From the NCBI GenBank assembly GCA_902628525.1, contig CACOMZ010000002.1, positions 29,372 through 93,371 of the forward strand: DNA of 64,000 nucleotides, in the 5' to 3' direction. The stretch is from an uncultured Pelagibacteraceae bacterium. Lineage in GTDB: Bacteria > Pseudomonadota > Alphaproteobacteria > Pelagibacterales > Pelagibacteraceae. Position numbers and translations under genes: made by a program. The notes beneath the pieces were generated by a model that did not search any database, was not told the origin of the DNA, and worked only from the letters and a program-made list of their open reading frames with translations. Each line of letters begins with the position of its first letter. The stretch's first letter is position 1. Of this stretch, positions 26,684 to 34,925 are shown in pieces.

Positions 26684-28036
26684 ATGTCAAATATTGTTAA
26701 AATAAATAAAAAAATTAAAAATTTTAAAAAAACAATAATAGTTCCTGGTGACAAAAGCTTAAGTATCAGATGGGTACTTTTTGCTTCACTAGCAAATGGT
26801 CAGTCCACAGCAAAAAATCTCTTAATATCTGAAGATGTCTTAGCAACAATAGAGGCGGTAAAAAAATTAGGTATTAAGGTAAAATTAAATCAAAATAATT
26901 GCAAGATATTTGGAAATGGAATTAATGGTTTTAAATATAAAAACAACTTAACAATTAACGCACAAAATTCAGGAACTCTAGGAAGACTTATTCTTGGCTT
27001 ATTGATTAATTCTCCAAAACCAATAAATTTAATCGGAGATAAAAGTTTATCGAAAAGAGATTTTAAAAGAGTTTCTGATCCCTTAAGTAAATTTGGAGCT
27101 AAATTTAGTTTAACAAAAAATAAATTTTTACCCCTAAAAGTTTATGGTTCTTCAAGATTAAAACCAATAAAATATTTTGAAAAGAAGGGTTCTGCTCAAT
27201 GCAAAAGTTCAATTATTTTTGCTGGAATGAGAACTGAAGGAACTACAAAAATTAAAGCTAAAAAATCAAGAGATCACACAGAACTATTATGTAAACATTT
27301 AGGTTTACCAATAAGTATTAAAAAAAACAAAAATTTTGATGAAATTAAAATTAGTAATGTAAAGAAAATTAATACCTTAAATTATAATATTCCCTCAGAT
27401 ATTAGCTCCAGTGCATTCTTTATAGTTTTAACCGCATTATCTAAAAATTCTGAACTTACTATAAAAAATATTAACATAAATCCATCAAGGATAGGAATTA
27501 TTACTATTTTAAGAAAAATGGGAGTGAAAATATTTTTTAAAAATCTAAAAATATATAAAGGTGAAAAAAAAGCAGATATTAAAGTAGTTAGTGCAAAAAA
27601 TATAAAGGCAATTAATTGTCCACCTAAACTAAATAGTGGAGCAATTGATGAATTTTTAGTTATTTTTCTTGTTGCAGCTAAAGCCAAAGGTATTTCTTAT
27701 TTTAGAAATCTAAGTGAGCTAAATCAAAAAGAAAGTCCAAGATTAAAATGGGCTAAAAAAATTTTGACTAATTTAGGGGTGAAAACTATAACAACAAATG
27801 ATTCCATAAAAATTTTTGGCAATCCCAATTTAAATTTAAATAAAAAAGTTATTATAAAAAATTATTTGAAAGATCACAGAGTTTTCATGACAAGTTTGAT
27901 CGCAGCATTATCATTTGGAGGTAAATGGACTATACATGACAAAGACTCCATAAACACCTCATTTCCAAGTTTTTTAAAAATTATTGAAGATTTAAAAAAT
28001 GATCAAAAGAAAAAATATTTTAAAGATAAGTATTGA
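26684..28036 (+). CDS. aroA: 3-phosphoshikimate 1-carboxyvinyltransferase (EPSP synthase)
   Basis: Joins PEP to shikimate-3-phosphate in chorismate synthesis. The 450-residue protein has PGDKSLSIRWVLFASLANG (substrate site), the PEP-binding NAQNSGTLGRLILGLL, and near the end the DHRVFMTSLIAALSFGG block. The canonical NxGTxxR reads NSGTLGR with Gly before Arg, as in class II type alphaproteobacterial enzymes (inference). A start-stop ATGTAA lies just upstream at 26678. It overlaps cmk by 38 nt. Confidence 0.95.
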   Translation: MSNIVKINKKIKNFKKTIIVPGDKSLSIRWVLFASLANGQSTAKNLLISEDVLATIEAVKKLGIKVKLNQNNCKIFGNGINGFKYKNNLTINAQNSGTLGRLILGLLINSPKPINLIGDKSLSKRDFKRVSDPLSKFGAKFSLTKNKFLPLKVYGSSRLKPIKYFEKKGSAQCKSSIIFAGMRTEGTTKIKAKKSRDHTELLCKHLGLPISIKKNKNFDEIKISNVKKINTLNYNIPSDISSSAFFIVLTALSKNSELTIKNININPSRIGIITILRKMGVKIFFKNLKIYKGEKKADIKVVSAKNIKAINCPPKLNSGAIDEFLVIFLVAAKAKGISYFRNLSELNQKESPRLKWAKKILTNLGVKTITTNDSIKIFGNPNLNLNKKVIIKNYLKDHRVFMTSLIAALSFGGKWTIHDKDSINTSFPSFLKIIEDLKNDQKKKYFKDKY

Positions 28037-28655
28037 TAGTCCCGCGGCTGCTGGTGCTGGAACACAAGCAAAACTAATTGGCAAACACTATAATTTGCTT
28101 GTATTGGATACAGGCCGTTGCTATCGCTATGTTGCCAACATTAAAATAACAGAGCCAGAAAAATTTAATTACAAATATATTAAAAAGAAAATTGACAAAT
28201 TAAAGATGAAAGATTTACAAAATAAAAAATTATCGTCTGATAAAGTTGCTACTGTAGCTTCAATAATTGCAAAGGATAAAGAAATTAGAAAATTGGTTCA
28301 TGGTTTTCAATTAAAATGTGCATACAACCCTCCCAAAAAATATAATGGATCATGTTTAGATGGAAGGGATATAGGCTCAGTAGTCGTAAAAAATGCAGAC
28401 ATAAAATTTTATATTACTGCCAATGTAAAAGTAAGAGCCATGAGGAGATATAAAGAGCTAAAAGCTAAAAATAAAAAAATAAACTACAAGGAAGTCTTAA
28501 AAAGCATTAAAAAACGCGATAAAAGTGACAAAAATAGAAAGATTTCACCACTTAAAAAAACTAAAGAAATGTACTTTATTAATTCGACGTCTTCGTCTAT
28601 AAGCAGCTGCTTTATGAAAATAAAAAAAATAATAGACAAAGAAATTAATAATTAA
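27999..28655 (+). CDS. cmk: Cytidylate kinase with an altered P-loop
   Basis: Phosphorylates CMP/dCMP. The 218-residue protein matches Cmk over its length: LDTGRCYRYVA, LDGRDIGSVV, the lid RDKSDKNRKISPL and the closing INSTSSSIS. The nucleotide-binding loop, normally GPxGxGKGT, reads SPAAAGAGT, so the lysine that contacts ATP phosphates is alanine and the first glycine is serine. Position between aroA and rpsA is the standard alphaproteobacterial slot for cmk. It overlaps aroA by 38 nt and rpsA by 1 nt. Identity is firm; whether it is active by the usual mechanism is open. Confidence 0.9.
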   Translation: MIKRKNILKISIDSPAAAGAGTQAKLIGKHYNLLVLDTGRCYRYVANIKITEPEKFNYKYIKKKIDKLKMKDLQNKKLSSDKVATVASIIAKDKEIRKLVHGFQLKCAYNPPKKYNGSCLDGRDIGSVVVKNADIKFYITANVKVRAMRRYKELKAKNKKINYKEVLKSIKKRDKSDKNRKISPLKKTKEMYFINSTSSSISSCFMKIKKIIDKEINN

Positions 28656-30382
28656 TGGAAATCTATAAAGATCTATCAAATCCAGCATCACAGGAATTCG
28701 AAAAATTACTTAACAGCCAGCTTTCGAAAATTAACATTGAAGAGGGTAAAATTATCGAAGGTAAAATAAACAAAATCACTGAAAAGTTTGTTTTTTTATT
28801 TGTCGAAGGTCTTAAATCAGAACCTGTTTTAGATATCAATGAATTAAAAAGTATGGGGCTATCAGAAAAAATTAAAATTGGAGAAACTATTTCAGTTCTT
28901 CTAGAGCGAATTGAAGATAAAAATGGCGAGGTTCTAGTTTCAGCTAGTAAAGCTCAAAAAATAAAAGGATGGGACAAATTAGTAGAAGCTTATGAAAAAA
29001 ATGAGCCCATAATGGGTAAGATAACATCTAAATGTAAAGGTGGTTGTATTGTTGAGCACATTGATACTGGATCTTTAATGTTTTTACCTGGATCTCAAAT
29101 TAGTGATAAACCATTAAAAGATATTAGCCATCTTATGAACGAACCACAAAAGTTTGCATTAATTAAACTTGATAAAGTTAGAGGCAATGCATGTGTATCT
29201 AGAAGAGAAATTATCTCTTCTTTCAAAAAAGAGGATAAAGCAAAAATTATCGAAAAATATAAAGTGGGTGACATTATTAAAAACGCTGAAGTAAAAGGAT
29301 ATAGTTCTTTTGGGTGTTTTTTTAATGTAAACGGTGAACTTGATGTTTTAGTTCATTTACAAGAAATTTCATATTCAAGGGTAAATCATCCAGATGAAGT
29401 TTTTAATATTGGTGAGAAACATGATCTTAAAGTAATTAGCGTTGATAAAGAAAAACTGCAGGTTGGATGTTCAGTAAAACAACTTTCTCCAGATCCTTTT
29501 GAACATATAGAAAACTACGAACTTAATAAAATCTATAAAGTCAAAGTTGTTAAATTAATGGATTTTGGTGCATTTTGTGAGTTAGAGCCTGGATTAACAA
29601 CCTTATTGCACTCAAGTGAATTAAGTTGGACAAAAAAAAATATTTCAGCAAAAAAAATGTTTAAAATTGGTGATGAAATTGACTGTATAATAACTGAAAT
29701 TGACAAAGATAAAAGACGGGTAGCTATTTCTCATAGGTTAACACAAGAAAATCCTTTTGAAACATTTGAAAAAAGATATCCTGTTGATAGCATTATTGAA
29801 GGTGAGGTAGTTAATAAAAATGAATACTCTTTATTTGTAAAAGTAAATGACTTAGACATAGATGCTTTTTTACATTGTAATGATCTCACATACTTAAACA
29901 ATGGTGAAGAGGAATTAACAAAATATAAAAAAGGCGATAAAATTAAAGTGAAAGTATTAGAAATTAAATCTTCTGAACAGAAAATAAGAGTTGGATTGAG
30001 ACAAACCCAACCAGATCCCTTTGATTGGTTTAAAGATAAATCTAAAAATCAAACTATAACAGTTAAGGTAGTTTCCACTGATAATAAAGGTTTGATAGTT
30101 AGACCTGAAGGTTGTGAAATGGATTTTCAAATTAAGAAATCAGCGATAGCAATTAATGCGGCAGATGCTAGACCAAGTAGATGGACTGGGGGAGAAAAAT
30201 TGGACTGTGCAATAGCAGATTTAGATATTAGTAAACGTAAAGTAAGTTTAAGCATAAAGTTACTTGAAGAGATCGAAAAAAAAGAGGCTTTAGAAAAATA
30301 TGGAACTGAAGATTCTGGTAAAAACTTGCCTTTTTCTTCGTTATCTGACGATTTAAAGAAAAAGAAAGAAGATAAACAGTAA
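28655..30382 (+). CDS. rpsA: 30S ribosomal protein S1
   Basis: RNA-binding protein that brings mRNA to the 30S subunit; especially relevant here because many genes lack a clear Shine-Dalgarno. The 575-residue protein contains repeated S1 domains from about residue 30 to 545, for example VVKLMDFGAFCELEPGLTTLLHSSELSW and the GxKxx-DxFD-type SPDPFEHIE and QPDPFDWF spacers. TAATG overlap joins it to cmk. ihfB follows, as in many proteobacteria. Confidence 0.97.
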   Translation: MEIYKDLSNPASQEFEKLLNSQLSKINIEEGKIIEGKINKITEKFVFLFVEGLKSEPVLDINELKSMGLSEKIKIGETISVLLERIEDKNGEVLVSASKAQKIKGWDKLVEAYEKNEPIMGKITSKCKGGCIVEHIDTGSLMFLPGSQISDKPLKDISHLMNEPQKFALIKLDKVRGNACVSRREIISSFKKEDKAKIIEKYKVGDIIKNAEVKGYSSFGCFFNVNGELDVLVHLQEISYSRVNHPDEVFNIGEKHDLKVISVDKEKLQVGCSVKQLSPDPFEHIENYELNKIYKVKVVKLMDFGAFCELEPGLTTLLHSSELSWTKKNISAKKMFKIGDEIDCIITEIDKDKRRVAISHRLTQENPFETFEKRYPVDSIIEGEVVNKNEYSLFVKVNDLDIDAFLHCNDLTYLNNGEEELTKYKKGDKIKVKVLEIKSSEQKIRVGLRQTQPDPFDWFKDKSKNQTITVKVVSTDNKGLIVRPEGCEMDFQIKKSAIAINAADARPSRWTGGEKLDCAIADLDISKRKVSLSIKLLEEIEKKEALEKYGTEDSGKNLPFSSLSDDLKKKKEDKQ

Positions 30383-30398
30383 TTAAAGAAGATTAAAA

Positions 30399-30689
30399 TT
30401 GGCTATTGTAAAATCAAAGCTTTTAAAACAACTTTCTGACAATTATCCAAACTTTTTAAAAAAAGATTTAGAAAAATTTACAGATATAATTTTAAGTGAA
30501 ATTAAAAGAGCTCTTAAACGTGGAGAAGGAGTTGAATTAAGAAATTTTGGAACATTTAGAGTTAAAAAACAAAAAGCCTCGATAAGAAGAAATCCAAAAA
30601 CTGGCGAAAAAGTAGCAGTTCCTGAAAAAAAAGTAATATCTTGGAAAATGAGCAAAGAAATGTTTAAAAAGATCAACAATGAGGAATAA
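30399..30689 (+). CDS. ihfB: Integration host factor beta / HU family DNA-bending protein
   Basis: Sequence-preferring DNA-bending protein of the nucleoid. The 96-residue protein has the DNABII core GEGVELRNFGTFRVKKQKASIRRNPKTGEKVAVPEK, with the intercalating proline in the RRNPKTGE beta arm. The start is TTG at 30399, preceded by an AAAGAAG stretch that could act as ribosome binding site. Location after rpsA is that of ihfB. The last 11 nt overlap pyrF. Confidence 0.9.
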   Translation: MAIVKSKLLKQLSDNYPNFLKKDLEKFTDIILSEIKRALKRGEGVELRNFGTFRVKKQKASIRRNPKTGEKVAVPEKKVISWKMSKEMFKKINNEE

Positions 30690-31371
30690 ATTAGTATTTG
30701 TTGCGTGTGATACTTCAGATTTATCTCAAATTAAAAATATTTTAAAAAGTACTAAAAATAATAAACTAAAAATTATACCAAAATTTGGATTACAATTTTT
30801 CTACTCAAAAAATGGTAGAAAATTTTTAGAAAAGTTTAAAAATGATTTTTGGTTAGATTTAAAAATCAATGACATACCTCAGACAGCTCTCTCTGCGATA
30901 CATAGCATAAAAGATTTAAAAAAATGTAAATACATTACCGTTCATGCTAATGGTGGGCTTGATATGTTAAAAGCTGTTAAAAAAAAAGCCAAAGAAGTTA
31001 ATAAAAATTTAAAAATATTAGGAGTTACAGTTTTAACTAGTCTTAATGACAACTCTCTAAAAGAAATTGGTCATACTAATTCAGTTAAAAAACTTGTTTT
31101 CAAGCAAGCTGATATTATTCAAAAATCAGGATGTGATGGTTTAGTTTGTTCTGCAAAAGAAGCAAAATTCATTAGAAAAAAATATAAAAAATTATTTATC
31201 ATAACACCTGGAATAAGATTGCCAGGTGATGATTCTAATGATCAATCAAGAGTAATGACTCCTAACGATGCTTTTAAAAATAAAGTTTCAGGAATTGTTA
31301 TAGGAAGATCTCTTACAAAAGGTAATATAAAAAGTAATACTAAAAAACTTATTAATCATTTAACCAAATGA
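30679..31371 (+). CDS. pyrF: Orotidine 5'-phosphate decarboxylase
   Basis: Last step of UMP synthesis. The 230-residue barrel has the catalytic DxKxxD motif as DLKINDIPQTA, the THANGG strand, LGVTVLTSLND, GCDGLVCSAKEA and the phosphate-binding TPGIRLP and IVIGRSLTKG. It overlaps ihfB by 11 nt and trpF by 4 nt (ATGA-type), so it is translationally linked to both. Confidence 0.95.
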   Translation: MRNKLVFVACDTSDLSQIKNILKSTKNNKLKIIPKFGLQFFYSKNGRKFLEKFKNDFWLDLKINDIPQTALSAIHSIKDLKKCKYITVHANGGLDMLKAVKKKAKEVNKNLKILGVTVLTSLNDNSLKEIGHTNSVKKLVFKQADIIQKSGCDGLVCSAKEAKFIRKKYKKLFIITPGIRLPGDDSNDQSRVMTPNDAFKNKVSGIVIGRSLTKGNIKSNTKKLINHLTK

Positions 31372-31991
31372 TCAAAGGTTGTAAAATCTGTGGGATATCA
31401 GATCCTAAAACTTTAACTTATATTGTTGATCACCCTTACCCACCTCAATTTGTAGGTTTTATTGTAAATTGGAAAGCAAGTGCGCGTTATGTTGAATTTG
31501 ATAGATTAAAAGAACTTTTAAATATAGAAAAAAAAAAAAGTAAATACGTAGCCGTTATTGTAAAAAATGATGAGACTATACTTGAAAAAATAAAATATTT
31601 ACCTTTTGATTACTATCAGATGTATGACTGTTCTCCAGAAGAAATAATTAAAATTAAAGAAAAATATAGTAAAAAAATTATTGCTGCTCTTACTATTGAC
31701 AATAAAGAAGATATAAAAAAATATAAAGAGTATGAAAATATATCTGAGATAATTTTATTTGATAGTAAGGGTTATGAGAAATCAATGAGTTTTGATCATG
31801 ATTTGCTTGATGAGGTAGAAAATCACACAAAAAAAATGATCGCAGGAAATATAAAAATAGAAGATGTCACCAACTTTAAAAATAAACACTACATATTGGA
31901 TGTAAGTGGAAGTTTAGAAAGCTCAAAAGGAGTAAAAGATATTAATAAAATTGATAAGTTTCTAAATACAGTCCATAATATTAATTCTTGA
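31368..31991 (+). CDS. trpF: Phosphoribosylanthranilate isomerase
   Basis: Amadori isomerase of tryptophan synthesis. The 207-residue barrel starts with the catalytic Cys in KICGISDPKTL. The catalytic Asp lies in ILDVSGSLESSKGVKD. The phosphate-binding GNIKIEDV also fits. It is somewhat divergent in the middle (HPYPPQFVGFIVNWKASARYV) but keeps the family order. It overlaps pyrF and precedes trpB by 7 nt. Confidence 0.92.
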   Translation: MIKGCKICGISDPKTLTYIVDHPYPPQFVGFIVNWKASARYVEFDRLKELLNIEKKKSKYVAVIVKNDETILEKIKYLPFDYYQMYDCSPEEIIKIKEKYSKKIIAALTIDNKEDIKKYKEYENISEIILFDSKGYEKSMSFDHDLLDEVENHTKKMIAGNIKIEDVTNFKNKHYILDVSGSLESSKGVKDINKIDKFLNTVHNINS

Positions 31992-31998
31992 AATAAAT

Positions 31999-33192
31999 AT
32001 GACAAAAAATTCTTATAAAACAGGTCCAGATGAGCTAGGTTACTATGGCGAAGGTGATGCTGCAATGGGTGGTATGGCAGTTGGTGAAACTTTGATGCCT
32101 GCTTTACACGAGTTAAATCAAGGATTTGAAGAAGCAATAAAAGATAAAGAATTTTTAGATGAATTTGCTTATTATTGTAAACACTACATAGGAAGACCAT
32201 CCCCTTTATATTTTGCAGAAAATCTCACTAAAGAATTAGGAGGAGCTCGTATCTTTTTTAAACAAGAACACCTAAACCACACAGGCTCACACAAGATAAC
32301 AAATTCTTTGTTTCAAGTATTGCTTGCAAAAAGAATGGGCAAAAAAAGTTTAATTTGCGAAAGTGGTGCCGGCCAACACTATAGTGCTACTGCTGCAGTT
32401 GCTGCTAAATTTGGTATGCCTTTAATTGGAGTAATGGGAGAAGTAGATATAGCAAGAGTAAATCAAAATATAATTAAAGCAAAACACTATGGTGCAAAAT
32501 TAAAAGCAGTGCCAGGAACTTTGAAGGAAGCTATAACAGATGCAATTAAAACTTGGACCACAAATCCAGACTTTGCTTATATATGTGGATCAGTTGTTTC
32601 CTCTCATCCATTTCCAAAAATTGTTGCATTTGCACAAAGCATCATTGGAAGAGAAATAAGAGAGCAATCACTTGAGCAAGAAGGAAAATTACCAGATATG
32701 ATTGTTGGCTGTGTTGGTGGAGGAAGTAATTTTGCGGGAGCAATATATGATTTTCTTGATGAACCTAGTGTTTCTAAAATTGGGGTTGAGGCTCATGAAA
32801 CTGCAGCACTCTCAAATGGAACACCTGGAATTATGCAGGGAATGAAAACTTACATGCTGCAAACCGACGATGGTGCAAAATCTTTAGGAGGCATGAGTTT
32901 GGGCGCAGGTATAACTTACTTTTCTGTTGGTCCACTTCACTCTTATTTAAAAGATCAAAAAGCAGTTACTTATTCATCAGCTACTGATCAAGAAATGCTT
33001 GAGGCATATAAAATTATTGCAAGAACTGAGGGAATTTGCTCTGCATTAGAACCTATGGCAGCAGCTGCAGAGGTAATCTTTAGACAAGCAAAAAATAAAT
33101 CTAAAGATTATACTATTTGCTTGTCTCTATGTGGGCGTGGTGAAAAAGATTTGGATACTATCCAAGAACATATTGGTAAAGATTTTGAGTGA
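31999..33192 (+). CDS. trpB: Tryptophan synthase beta chain
   Basis: PLP enzyme that joins indole and serine. The 397-residue protein has GRPSPLYFAENL, the PLP lysine in HLNHTGSHKITN, ESGAGQHYSATAAVAA and the PLP phosphate site CVGGGSNFAGA. The catalytic Glu is in GVEAHE. It is the TrpB1 type that pairs with TrpA, which follows with an 8-nt overlap. Confidence 0.97.
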   Translation: MTKNSYKTGPDELGYYGEGDAAMGGMAVGETLMPALHELNQGFEEAIKDKEFLDEFAYYCKHYIGRPSPLYFAENLTKELGGARIFFKQEHLNHTGSHKITNSLFQVLLAKRMGKKSLICESGAGQHYSATAAVAAKFGMPLIGVMGEVDIARVNQNIIKAKHYGAKLKAVPGTLKEAITDAIKTWTTNPDFAYICGSVVSSHPFPKIVAFAQSIIGREIREQSLEQEGKLPDMIVGCVGGGSNFAGAIYDFLDEPSVSKIGVEAHETAALSNGTPGIMQGMKTYMLQTDDGAKSLGGMSLGAGITYFSVGPLHSYLKDQKAVTYSSATDQEMLEAYKIIARTEGICSALEPMAAAAEVIFRQAKNKSKDYTICLSLCGRGEKDLDTIQEHIGKDFE

Positions 33193-33988
33193 ACGATTTA
33201 AAAAAATATTTGAAAATAATAATCCAAAAACAAAACTAATATCCTATTTTGTTGGATGCTACCCTACTCCAGACGAAAGTTTTAAACTAATCAAGGAAGC
33301 AATTGACAATGGAGTCTCCATTTTAGAAATTGGATATTGTACTTCGGAGGCTTCGGCTGAAGGACCTGTAATCAAAGCTGCTCATGATCATGTATTAAAA
33401 AGTGGATATTCTTTAAACGATACTATTAAACTTATTGATAAAATAAGGTCTTACAACAAAGATGTAGGGATCCTTTTGATGGGCTACATTGCTAATCTAT
33501 ATAAATACCCAATAAAACAATTTGTAGATGATATTAAAAAAGCAGGCGCAGATGCTGTACTAGTAGTTGATGCACCGCATGAACTAAAAGAGGAAAATGA
33601 ATTAAGAGATGCTTTAAATGATAATGGATTATCATTAATAAAATTAGCAGCACCTACAACAGATCAAAAAAGGCTTGAAGATATTATTGAAATCTCTTCT
33701 GGTTTTATTTATCAAGTAAACGTCAGTGGGGTTACTGGAGTAAAGTCGGCAAATGAAACTGATGTTACAAATTTTGTTCAAAGAATCAAAAAACTAACAA
33801 GTATTCCTGTTTGTTCAGGATTTGGAATTAAAAGCCCAGAAGATGCTAAAAAAGTAGCTAATAGTGGCTGTGATGGAGTTATTGTTGGATCAACATTTGT
33901 CAAATATATTCAGGATAACTTAAGTGCCCCAGATTTAACACAAAGTTTTGGCAAACAAGTTAAAAGTTTTTCAGAGGTACTAAAATAA
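33185..33988 (+). CDS. trpA: Tryptophan synthase alpha chain (divergent active site)
   Basis: Cleaves indole-3-glycerol phosphate to indole for TrpB. The ORF track starts at 33131, but homology starts at SERFKKIFE, so a TTG at 33185 overlapping the trpB stop (TTGAGTGA) is the likely start, giving 267 residues. Catalytic Glu49 is present in ILEIGY. The region that normally reads FSDPLADGP reads TSEASAEGP, so catalytic Asp60 becomes Glu. GVTGVKS and GFGIKSPEDA phosphate sites are kept. The assignment rests on the barrel motifs and its place after trpB. Confidence 0.9.
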   Translation: MSERFKKIFENNNPKTKLISYFVGCYPTPDESFKLIKEAIDNGVSILEIGYCTSEASAEGPVIKAAHDHVLKSGYSLNDTIKLIDKIRSYNKDVGILLMGYIANLYKYPIKQFVDDIKKAGADAVLVVDAPHELKEENELRDALNDNGLSLIKLAAPTTDQKRLEDIIEISSGFIYQVNVSGVTGVKSANETDVTNFVQRIKKLTSIPVCSGFGIKSPEDAKKVANSGCDGVIVGSTFVKYIQDNLSAPDLTQSFGKQVKSFSEVLK

Positions 33989-33989
33989 A

Positions 33990-34925
33990 ATGGTCAATTG
34001 GATAACAAAAATTATTAAAGCAGGTGAAAAAATCAAAACTGCTATAAGAGAAAGATCCACTAAAGCTGATATTGCAAATAGTGACTGGACTAGCTGTTGC
34101 CGTGGACCCATATTGAAAAAAGATTTAGAAGCTAACCTGTGGGTATGTCCAGATTGTAATAAACATCATTATATATCTCCTACAAATAGATTTAATTTAA
34201 TGTTTGGTAAAGATGGATGGAAAAAAATTGAGAGTCCTCACCCTCCACCAGATCCATATAAATGGGAAGATACAAAAAAATATGTTGATCGCTTAAAGGA
34301 TGCTAAAAAAATTACTGGTCAAGATAATGCTATATTATCTTGTGAAGCTAAAATTAATAACATTGATGTAGTTGTAAGTGCTGTAGATTTTAAATTTATT
34401 GGTGGAAGTATTTCAATGGCAGAAGGTGAAAATGTTTTGGCTGCCGTTCAAACTGCATTAAATAAAAAATGTCCCTACATTTTTGTAAGTGCATCAGGTG
34501 GCATGCGTATGATGACCAATATACTAAGTTTGATGCAAATGACTCGTATGACGGTTGGGATTAATGCTCTACGTGAAAAAAATCTTCCTTATATTGTTGT
34601 GGCAACATCACCAACTACAGGTGGTTTAACTGCATCAATTGCAAGTTTATCAGACATTTGTATTGGAGAAACAGGAGCAACATGGGCATTTGCTGGCCGG
34701 AGAATTGTAGAAAATACGGAAAAAAGTCAACTTCCAGAAAATTTTCAAACTGTAGAATGGGCCAAAGATAAAGGTGGGCAAATAGATTTAATCTGTGATC
34801 GAAAAGATATTCATCCAACCATTGGAACTTTATTATCAATATTGTTAAAGAAGAATTCTGATATAAGTGCTGAACAAAATGAAACTTCAGAAGATTCTCA
34901 GCAACTTTCAAAAGTTGCATCCTAA
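33990..34925 (+). CDS. accD: Acetyl-CoA carboxylase carboxyltransferase beta subunit
   Basis: Partner of AccA in malonyl-CoA synthesis. The 311-residue protein has the conserved crotonase-fold blocks (VVSAVDFKFIGGSISMAEGE, FVSASGGMRM, ATSPTTGGLTAS). The N-terminal zinc ribbon is altered: CxxC is intact in the second knuckle (VCPDC) but the first reads SCCRGP, about two residues shorter than the usual KCPSCG. The last 47 nt overlap folC. The trpA-accD-folC order is standard in alphaproteobacteria. Confidence 0.94.
   Translation: MVNWITKIIKAGEKIKTAIRERSTKADIANSDWTSCCRGPILKKDLEANLWVCPDCNKHHYISPTNRFNLMFGKDGWKKIESPHPPPDPYKWEDTKKYVDRLKDAKKITGQDNAILSCEAKINNIDVVVSAVDFKFIGGSISMAEGENVLAAVQTALNKKCPYIFVSASGGMRMMTNILSLMQMTRMTVGINALREKNLPYIVVATSPTTGGLTASIASLSDICIGETGATWAFAGRRIVENTEKSQLPENFQTVEWAKDKGGQIDLICDRKDIHPTIGTLLSILLKKNSDISAEQNETSEDSQQLSKVAS

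Noticed and set aside
33131-33184. Upstream part of the trpA ORF
   Set aside because: It lies wholly inside the trpB coding end and precedes the start of TrpA homology; the TTG at 33185 fits better.
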